Assembly: GCA_049295655.1 (NCBI GenBank)
Contig: JBAQRB010000171.1
Span: forward strand, 1-7,245
Direction: 5' to 3'
Length of the DNA: 7,245 nucleotides
Source: CAJBIL01 sp049295655
GTDB lineage: Bacteria > Pseudomonadota > Gammaproteobacteria > Burkholderiales > Rhodocyclaceae
The position numbers and the translations under genes were made by a program. Position 1 is the first letter of the stretch. Each line of letters opens with the position of its first letter. Below, piece after piece: positions 1 through 5,197 of this stretch. The notes beneath the pieces were generated by a model that was not told the DNA's origin, made no database searches, and worked only from the letters and a program-made list of their open reading frames with translations.

Positions 1-5
1 TCCTT
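1..5 (-). promoter_or_regulatory. Shine-Dalgarno-like AAGGA at the window edge
   Basis: On the minus strand the last bases in the window read GAATCAAGGA. AAGGA is a good ribosome-binding sequence, so a co-oriented gene may start just beyond the edge. From general knowledge of betaproteobacterial gene order, rpmE (ribosomal protein L31) often follows rho; that identity is inference only. Confidence 0.3.
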
Positions 6-21
6 GATTCGTTTGAAAGTT

Positions 22-42
22 GCAATGCCGGCTTGGCGTTGC
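22..42 (-). terminator. Hairpin 4 nt after the natural rho stop; weak intrinsic terminator candidate
   Basis: Read on the minus strand, GCAACGCC pairs with GGCATTGC around a five-base loop: eight positions with one C-A mismatch. It begins four bases after the rho TAA. Only a poor T-tract follows (AACTTTC), so it may be a processing or attenuating hairpin, or partial read-through into the next gene, rather than a strong terminator. Confidence 0.3.
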
Positions 43-46
43 CCGA

Positions 47-202
47 TTAACGGCGCATGGAGTCGAAAAATTCGCCGTTGTTCTTGGTGGCCTTGATCTT
101 GTCGAGTAAAAACTCCATCGCTTCCAAATCATCCATATTGTAGAGCAGCTTGCGCAGCACCCACATTTTTTGCAGGACGTCCGGTTTGAGCAGCAGTTCC
201 TA
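47..202 (-). pseudogene. rho: Detached C-terminal coding part of rho behind the amber codon
   Basis: Reading on past the TAG at 200-202 in the same frame gives 50 residues ending at TAA (47-49). They begin ELLLKPDVLQKMWVLRK and end NGEFFDSMRR. They match the C-terminal helices of Rho (E. coli EELL...QKMWILRK...DAMEFL...FFEMMKRS) without any frameshift or further stop. The expected residue at the stop is Glu (GAG), so the single differing base is the + strand A at 202, where C is expected. No SD-preceded start lies within the fragment, so independent translation looks unlikely. The intact conservation of the tail points to an error or a very recent mutation rather than long decay. If the base is wrong, the true gene is 47-1303. 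Confidence 0.9.
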
Positions 203-1303
203 GCGGCGGGTGCCCGAGCGGTTGACGTTGATCGCCGGGTAAACGCGTTTTTCGGCCATGCGGCGATCCAAGTGGATCTCCATATTGCCGGTACCCTTGA
301 ATTCTTCGTAAATCACGTCGTCCATGCGGCTACCGGTATCGATCAGCGCGGTGGCGATGATGGTCAGCGATCCACCTTCCTCGATGTTGCGCGCAGCGCC
401 GAAGAAACGCTTGGGCTTTTGCAGCGCGTTGGCGTCGACGCCGCCGGTTAGCACCTTGCCGGATGCCGGTTGCACGGTGTTGTAGGCGCGCGCCAAGCGA
501 GTGATCGAGTCGAGAAGAATGACCACGTCCTTCTTGTGTTCGACCAGGCGTTTGGCTTTTTCGATGACCATTTCGGCGACCTGCACATGACGGGTTGCCG
601 GCTCATCGAAGGTTGAGGCGACCACTTCTCCGCGCACCGAGCGCGTCATTTCGGTCACCTCTTCCGGGCGTTCGTCGATCAACAGAACAAAGACCTTGAC
701 GTCCGGGTGATTGGTCGTAATGGCGTGCGCGATGTGCTGCATCATTACCGTCTTGCCGCTTTTCGGACTCGCCACCAGCAGTCCGCGCTGGCCTTTGCCG
801 ATCGGCGCGATAATGTCGATGATACGGCTGGTCACGTTTTCCTCGCCGCGAATTTCGCGTTCGAGTTTCATGTGCTCGGCGGGGTGCAGCGGCGTCAGGT
901 TCTCGAAGAGGATCTTGTTCTTCGACGCTTCGGGCGCTTCGCCGTTGATCTTGTCGACCTTGACCAGCGCAAAGTAGCGCTCGCCATCCTTCGGTGTGCG
1001 GATTTCGCCCTCGACCGTATCGCCCGTGTGCAGGTTGAAGCGGCGGATCTGGCTAGGGCTGACGTAGATGTCGTCGGTGCTGGCCAGGTACGAGGTATCG
1101 GGCGAGCGCAGGAAACCGAAGCCGTCCGGCAGCGTCTCCATCGTGCCGTCGCCAAAAATGGTCTCGCCCTTTTTGGCCTGGTTCTTCAGCAGCGCGAAGA
1201 TCAGTTCGTGTTTTCGCAGGCGGTTGGCGCCATCAACGTTGTTGGTGACGGCCATTTCGAGGAGCTGGCTTACATGTAGGGCTTTGAGTTCGGATAGGTG
1301 CAT
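200..1303 (-). CDS. rho: Transcription termination factor Rho, cut short by an in-frame amber codon (367 of 418 residues)
   Basis: Rho is a hexameric RNA-dependent ATPase/translocase in the cytoplasm that binds C-rich nascent RNA and dislodges RNA polymerase. Visible parts in order: N-terminal helical region from residue 1, cold-shock-type RNA-binding domain with RNP1 DGFGFLR (60-66), Walker A ASPKSGKT (178-185), Walker B ILLD ending at D265, Q-loop around 278-290, R-loop DTGSR (322-326), and the arginines matching E. coli R353 and R366. The start MHLSELKALHVSQLLEMA is the usual betaproteobacterial Rho N-terminus, so ATG at 1303 is firm although no purine-rich SD precedes it; the upstream 25 nt are mostly pyrimidine. 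The frame stops at TAG (200-202) immediately after GTRR, where homologues read GTR(K/R)EELL. The remaining 50 residues are still encoded in frame down to TAA at 47-49, giving 418 residues, close to the 419 of E. coli Rho. It lies downstream of trxA on the same strand, as in many proteobacteria. Confidence 0.95.
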   Translation of the reverse strand: MHLSELKALHVSQLLEMAVTNNVDGANRLRKHELIFALLKNQAKKGETIFGDGTMETLPDGFGFLRSPDTSYLASTDDIYVSPSQIRRFNLHTGDTVEGEIRTPKDGERYFALVKVDKINGEAPEASKNKILFENLTPLHPAEHMKLEREIRGEENVTSRIIDIIAPIGKGQRGLLVASPKSGKTVMMQHIAHAITTNHPDVKVFVLLIDERPEEVTEMTRSVRGEVVASTFDEPATRHVQVAEMVIEKAKRLVEHKKDVVILLDSITRLARAYNTVQPASGKVLTGGVDANALQKPKRFFGAARNIEEGGSLTIIATALIDTGSRMDDVIYEEFKGTGNMEIHLDRRMAEKRVYPAINVNRSGTRR

Positions 1304-1405
1304 TTGCGAAAGAGGGAAAAGAGAAGAAACGGATGCGCTGAGCGTTGCCGCGAATGAAACGCGTACGGGTATGGGGGCTTGGGGTGTTGCGGGGATGCGA
1401 TGCGC
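1304..1405 (-). promoter_or_regulatory. C-rich, G-poor rho leader, probable Rho-utilisation (rut) region
   Basis: By hand count, the 102 nt directly upstream of the rho ATG in the transcript sense hold 44 C, 16 G, 25 T and 17 A. That C excess over G is the hallmark of rut sites. It includes runs such as ATCCCCGCAACACCCC and, next to the start codon, a pyrimidine tract (TTTCTTCTCTTTTCCCTCTTTC). In E. coli, Rho represses its own gene by termination in the leader; the same is inferred here. No E. coli-style leader peptide (rhoL) was recognised. The wider trxA-rho gap is 1304-1530. Its only -10-like hexamer I noticed is TATCAT (1447-1452 on the + strand), without a convincing -35, so rho may depend partly on transcription from trxA. 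Confidence 0.5.
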
Positions 1406-1530
1406 TTACTTTACGGCCAGAAGCAGGATGGCGGTATTTTGAATCAATGATACTTGGCCGGGAAATTCAGTGTGGGCTTTCTGTTGTCTGTCGCCGCACC
1501 ACTAGAACTTCCTGGCCGAGGGTAATGATT

Positions 1531-1857
1531 TTACAGATTGCTGTCAATGAATGCGGTGAGCTGCGATTTGGAGAGCGCACCGACCTTTGTCGCCTCGATG
1601 TTGCCGTTCTTGAACAGCATCAGCGTCGGAATGCCGCGGATGCCATAGTTCGCGGGGGTTTTCTGGTTGTCGTCAATGTTCAGCTTGGCGACCTTCAGGC
1701 GACCGGCGTATTCCTTGGCGATCTCGTCGAGAATCGGTGCAATCATCTTGCATGGGCCGCACCATTCCGCCCAGTAGTCAACCAGTACCGGCTGCGGCGA
1801 CTGAAGTACCTCGGTGCCAAAGCTGTCGTCGGTAACGTAATGGATATGCTCGCTCAT
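1531..1857 (-). CDS. trxA: Thioredoxin 1 (108 aa)
   Basis: Cytosolic dithiol-disulfide oxidoreductase, reduced by thioredoxin reductase, that donates electrons to targets such as ribonucleotide reductase and methionine sulfoxide reductase. The active site WCGPC spans residues 32-36 with redox cysteines C33 and C36. The buried aspartate is D27 (VLVDYWAEWC) and the cis-proline is P77 in GIPT. At 108 residues it has the full length of a single-domain thioredoxin, with no signal peptide. An in-frame TTG sits one codon upstream (1858-1860), but ATG at 1857 is chosen because AAGAGG lies 7 nt before it, and homologues begin MSEHI or similar. It is followed by rho on the same strand after 227 bp, the classical trxA-rho order, and it is divergent from fdxA. 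Confidence 0.97.
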   Translation of the reverse strand: MSEHIHYVTDDSFGTEVLQSPQPVLVDYWAEWCGPCKMIAPILDEIAKEYAGRLKVAKLNIDDNQKTPANYGIRGIPTLMLFKNGNIEATKVGALSKSQLTAFIDSNL

Positions 1858-1864
1858 CAAAAAG

Positions 1865-1870
1865 CCTCTT
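1865..1870 (-). promoter_or_regulatory. Ribosome-binding site of trxA
   Basis: AAGAGG on the minus strand, with a 7-nt spacer to ATG at 1857 but only 4 nt to the TTG one codon earlier. It therefore decides the start in favour of ATG. Confidence 0.75.
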
Positions 1871-1894
1871 GCTTGATCTGGGACGGTGGGAAAA

Positions 1895-1906
1895 ATATTG
1901 GAATAT
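1895..1906. repeat. Perfect 12-bp inverted repeat ATATTGGAATAT between trxA and fdxA
   Basis: ATATT (1895-1899) and AATAT (1902-1906) are exact inverted copies around GG. The element lies 37 bp upstream of the trxA ATG and about 63 bp upstream of the predicted fdxA -35 element, in the divergent intergenic stretch 1858-2029. It could be an operator half-site pair, or AT-rich promoter sequence for trxA. It matches no regulator box that I can name, and a palindrome this short could be chance. Confidence 0.3.
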
Positions 1907-1968
1907 CAGGTGCGAAGTGTAGCGTGAAAAGCGATCCTAGCGAAAAATCTCCGGCATGGGAAGCGGGG

Positions 1969-1998
1969 CTGACGGTCGTGTGGCAAATGCGCTATAGT
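1969..1998 (+). promoter_or_regulatory. Predicted sigma-70-type promoter of fdxA
   Basis: CTGACG at 1969-1974 (4 of 6 to TTGACA) and TATAGT at 1993-1998 (5 of 6 to TATAAT) are separated by 18 bp. Transcription would begin near 2005, leaving a short leader of about 25 nt with GGGA (2019-2022) as SD, 7 nt before the ATG. This promoter could serve fdxA and the two downstream genes, since no terminator hairpin is visible in the 30-bp gap after fdxA. I found no equally good promoter for trxA in the opposite direction. Confidence 0.5.
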
Positions 1999-2029
1999 TT
2001 TTGTCCTGATCTTGCCGCGGGAAAATATC

Positions 2030-2353
2030 ATGGCCTTCGTCGTTACCGAAAATTGCGTCAAATGTAAATTCACTGACTGTGTTGACGTCTGCCCCGTCGA
2101 TTGTTTCCGAGAAGGCCCGAATTTCCTCGTGATTGACCCTGAGGAGTGCATCGATTGCACGTTGTGCGTTCCCGAATGTCCGGCCGAAGCGATTTTTGCC
2201 GAGGACGACGTGCCCGATGCGCAGCAGTCGTTCATCGCGCTCAATGCCGAGTTGGCCAAGGTCTGGCCGGCAATCACCGAGAGCAAGGAAGGCCTCGCCG
2301 ATGCCGACGAGTGGAACAACAAGCCGGACAAGCTGCAGTATCTGGAGCGCTGA
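2030..2353 (+). CDS. fdxA: Seven-iron ferredoxin FdxA, [3Fe-4S][4Fe-4S] type (107 aa)
   Basis: Small cytoplasmic electron carrier of the Azotobacter vinelandii ferredoxin I family. Nine cysteines sit at 9, 12, 17, 21, 25, 40, 43, 46 and 50. By comparison with A. vinelandii FdI (whose numbering is one lower because the initiator Met is removed), C9, C17 and C50 hold the 3Fe cluster and C21, C40, C43 and C46 the 4Fe cluster. C12 and C25 are then the non-ligand positions. The family landmarks MAFVVTENCVKCK, CPVDCF and the C-terminal KLQYLER are all present, and 107 residues is full length. A TTG-initiated extension from 2012 is possible on paper, but ATG 2030 is the family start and has GGGA 7 nt before it. 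Its electron partner is unknown. It is divergent from trxA and directly precedes the addB-like gene. Confidence 0.96.
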   Translation: MAFVVTENCVKCKFTDCVDVCPVDCFREGPNFLVIDPEECIDCTLCVPECPAEAIFAEDDVPDAQQSFIALNAELAKVWPAITESKEGLADADEWNNKPDKLQYLER

Positions 2354-2383
2354 GTCCGTTATTTTCCCCGCTGCATTCCACTA

Positions 2384-5197
2384 ATGCCCCTGCTCATGGC
2401 CGGCGAGCCGGCTGAACCGTCGCTCGCCTCGACGCCGCTGCCGCCCGGCGAGGACTTTCTCGAAACCGTTGCGGCGGCGATGCTTGAGCGCTGCAGCGGG
2501 TTTTCTGCCCCGCACCGCTCGGGCGACTTTTCCGCAGTTCTTGTTTTCGCACCGGCGCAGCCGATTGCCGCCGAGTTGCGTCATGCCCTGCTGCGCGTTG
2601 CCGGGCGGCCGCTGCTGCTGCCGACCTTCGATACGCTGACGCACTGGGCGCAAACGTCGCCTATTCCCGATCTTTCAGCGCCGCTGGCCGATAGCGAGCG
2701 GCTCGTCCTGCTGCACGAAGCGCTGCGCGATCGCCAGTGGTTCGACGAAGGCGCCTTGTGGGGCATTGCCAGCGAAATGGCCGCTCTCTTCGACGAGTTG
2801 ACGGCTGCCGCCGTTCGCCTGCCGACCGACGAAGCCGCGCTCACCGCCCAGCTTGAACAGGCCTACGCGCTGCGTGCCTCGGCACCGCTGGCCTTCGAGG
2901 CGCGCGTCGTGCACGAACTGTGGCGGGCGCTTTCCGGCGCCGGCCGGCCCGATGCCGCGGCGCTCTATCGCCTGCGCCTGGCGCGACTCGCCGAACTCGC
3001 CGAGCGGCCCTTGCTGGTCCTGCTCGACGCGGCGCCGAGTGAGTCGCTCGACCCCGCCGAGCGCGATTTTCTGGTGCGCTACGCCGAGCGCCAACCCGTG
3101 GCGCTGTTTCATCCGGCACCGCGTTCGGCCGCAAGCACGCCGTTACTGGCGACTCTCGCTGCCGCCTGGCCGGAGAGCGCCGCTGCGTCTGCCGATCCCC
3201 TGTACGATCGCGCGCTGGCGCTGGCGGCCCAGTTGCCGGATAGCCCGCTGGCCGGCCGGCTGCAGCTCGTTCCGGCGATGGGTCGTGAGCAGGAGGCGCA
3301 GGCCGCCGTCGCGCAGGTCGGCAACTGGCTCGACGAAGGCTTGCGGCGCATCGTGCTGATCACCCAGGACCGTCTGACCGCACGCCGTGTGCGCGCGCTG
3401 CTTGAGCGCGAGGAGATTCTGGTCGTCGATGAAACCGGCTGGCTGCTCTCCACCTCGCGCGCAGCGGCGGCGATCGACGCATTGGTTGAAATCGCGGCCG
3501 GCGGTGCCTATTACCGCGATGTCCTCGATCTCTGCAAATCCCCCTACGTCTTTGCCGATTGCCCTGAAGCCGGGCGCAAGGCCGCCGTCTTCGCGCTGGA
3601 ATCGGCGATCCGCCGCGCATCGGCACGCGCCGGTCTGGCGCGCTTCCGGCAGTGTTTGCTGGCCGCCCGCGACGATGCCGACGATGCACAAGCGCTTGCC
3701 GCAAAAGCCCTGGGCAGCACGCTGCTCGACCGTATCGAGGCGGCAAGCACGCTGCTGCGTTCGCGCCCGGCGCCGCTGCCGCGCTGGATCGACCGCCTGA
3801 ACAAGTCGCTCGAAGCGCTCGCGGCATTGCCTCTGCTGCTCGCCGACCCGGCCGGCAAGGCGCTGCTCGACCTGCTTGCGGCGCGTCGGCAGGAGCTCGA
3901 CGGCAGCAGTGCCTTGTTCTCGTTTTCGGCGTGGCGCGACTGGCTCAACCGCGAGTTCGAGGCGGCCAGTTTCCGCGATGGCAGCATCGCCAGCCCGATT
4001 GTCCTGACGCCGCTCAACGCCGTCTGCCTGCGTCGCTTCGAGGCTGCCCTGCTGCTCGGTGGCGACGCACGCCAGCTGACGCCGGCCGCCGGGGGCGCCT
4101 TTTTCAACCAGTCGGTACGCCGCGAACTCGGCTTGCCGACGCGCGAGAACGCCGAGTGCGAATTGCGCCGCGATCTCGAGTTGCTGCTCGCCACCGTGCA
4201 GCGTGTTGTCGTCACCTGGCAGGCCGAACACGATGGCGAGGCCAATCTGCTGGCGCCCGACCTCGATCTCTTGGCGACGCTGCACCGGCTGGCCTGGAGC
4301 GACGATCTGCACCGTCCGCCCCTGCCGGCGCGGCACGAAGCGCAGCCGGCGGCGGACAGTGCGCCCGGCGCCACGCGCGGTGCCGCACCCGTCGCGCCGG
4401 CAGCGCTGATTCCGCAGCGGGTTTCGGTGAGCGCCTACGCCAGCCTCGTCGCCTGTCCCTATCGTTTCTTCGCACGCCACGTGCTGGGCCTCGGTGAGAT
4501 GGACGAGGTCAGCGAGGAGATGGGCAAGAGCGATTACGGCGCGCTGGTGCATCGCGTGCTCGAACGTTTCCACGCCCGTCATCCGCTGATCTCGGAGCTG
4601 GACGAAACAGAAGCGCTGCTTGCCTTGCAGGCCTGCGTCGCCGAGGTGTTCGCACCGGCAGTCGAAGAAAATTTCCTCGCCATCGGCTGGCGTTTGCGCT
4701 GGGAGAAGCGGCTGGCCGCCTATCTCGACTGGCAGCGTGGCGTCGAGGCGGCGGGCTGGCGCTGGGCGCAGGCCGAGACCCGCGTCAGCCGTCTCTTGCC
4801 GCTTGCGGCGGGGGGTAGCGTCGAACTCTATGGGCGGATCGACCGCATCGACACGATCGGCATCGGTGAGGCCAGCGTTTCGCTGCTCGACTACAAGACG
4901 CAGAGCGCAACAAAAATCCGCGAACGGCTGGCCGACGACGTGCAGCTGCCGGCCTATGCGCTGCTGCATGGCGACGCGGCGCAGGCTGCCTATGTCGCGC
5001 TCGACGACGAGCGCATCGTTGCCGTGGCCGCCGGCGACGACGAGGGCAGCCTGATGTTCGATGCGGCGGCTCAGGGCGAGCGTCTGCGTGCGGCGTTCGA
5101 CGCCATGCATGGCGGCGCACCCTTGCCGGCGCACGGCACGGATCGCGAATGCCAGTGGTGCGAAATGAGCGGCCTGTGTCGGCGGCCCTATGTCTGA
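2384..5197 (+). CDS. addB: AddB-like PD-(D/E)XK nuclease subunit with Fe-S-type cysteines and an inactivated helicase region (937 aa)
   Basis: Probable nuclease-bearing partner of the AddA-like helicase encoded next, acting in double-strand-end resection for recombination. Residues 1 to about 650 resemble the helicase-like part of proteobacterial AddB but show no Walker A motif, so no ATPase is expected. A segment TQDRLTARRV (327-336) recalls degenerate SF1 helicase sequence. The C-terminal domain holds the RecB/Cas4-type nuclease residues: H723 in GALVHRVLERF, D820 in GRIDRID, D836-Y-K838 in LLDYKT, and Q854 with Y858 in QLPAYALL. C691 together with C923, C926 and C932 (CX2CX5C) matches the four-cysteine iron-sulfur staple of AddB/Cas4 nucleases. 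At 937 residues it is shorter than the roughly 1160 of B. subtilis AddB. ATG at 2384 (alternative 2396) has no clear SD. It follows fdxA by 30 bp in the same frame, so translational coupling is plausible. Assignment to AddB rather than RecC rests on the nuclease domain. Confidence 0.85.
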   Translation: MPLLMAGEPAEPSLASTPLPPGEDFLETVAAAMLERCSGFSAPHRSGDFSAVLVFAPAQPIAAELRHALLRVAGRPLLLPTFDTLTHWAQTSPIPDLSAPLADSERLVLLHEALRDRQWFDEGALWGIASEMAALFDELTAAAVRLPTDEAALTAQLEQAYALRASAPLAFEARVVHELWRALSGAGRPDAAALYRLRLARLAELAERPLLVLLDAAPSESLDPAERDFLVRYAERQPVALFHPAPRSAASTPLLATLAAAWPESAAASADPLYDRALALAAQLPDSPLAGRLQLVPAMGREQEAQAAVAQVGNWLDEGLRRIVLITQDRLTARRVRALLEREEILVVDETGWLLSTSRAAAAIDALVEIAAGGAYYRDVLDLCKSPYVFADCPEAGRKAAVFALESAIRRASARAGLARFRQCLLAARDDADDAQALAAKALGSTLLDRIEAASTLLRSRPAPLPRWIDRLNKSLEALAALPLLLADPAGKALLDLLAARRQELDGSSALFSFSAWRDWLNREFEAASFRDGSIASPIVLTPLNAVCLRRFEAALLLGGDARQLTPAAGGAFFNQSVRRELGLPTRENAECELRRDLELLLATVQRVVVTWQAEHDGEANLLAPDLDLLATLHRLAWSDDLHRPPLPARHEAQPAADSAPGATRGAAPVAPAALIPQRVSVSAYASLVACPYRFFARHVLGLGEMDEVSEEMGKSDYGALVHRVLERFHARHPLISELDETEALLALQACVAEVFAPAVEENFLAIGWRLRWEKRLAAYLDWQRGVEAAGWRWAQAETRVSRLLPLAAGGSVELYGRIDRIDTIGIGEASVSLLDYKTQSATKIRERLADDVQLPAYALLHGDAAQAAYVALDDERIVAVAAGDDEGSLMFDAAAQGERLRAAFDAMHGGAPLPAHGTDRECQWCEMSGLCRRPYV

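Noticed and set aside
200..202. Amber reassigned as a sense codon in this organism
   Set aside because: One in-frame TAG in one gene is not enough evidence, and none of the other coding frames here contains an internal TAG. A point error or mutation is simpler.
707..1279. A 190-codon plus-strand frame antisense to rho
   Set aside because: Shadow of the rho coding frame; no SD and no recognisable protein features.
1304..1530. A rhoL-type leader peptide gene between trxA and rho
   Set aside because: No start codon with an SD followed by a short convincing frame was found on the minus strand in this gap.
1345..2067. A 240-codon plus-strand frame across the rho leader, antisense trxA and the intergenic region
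   Set aside because: It runs antisense through a certain trxA and across promoter regions, and its translation shows no family features.
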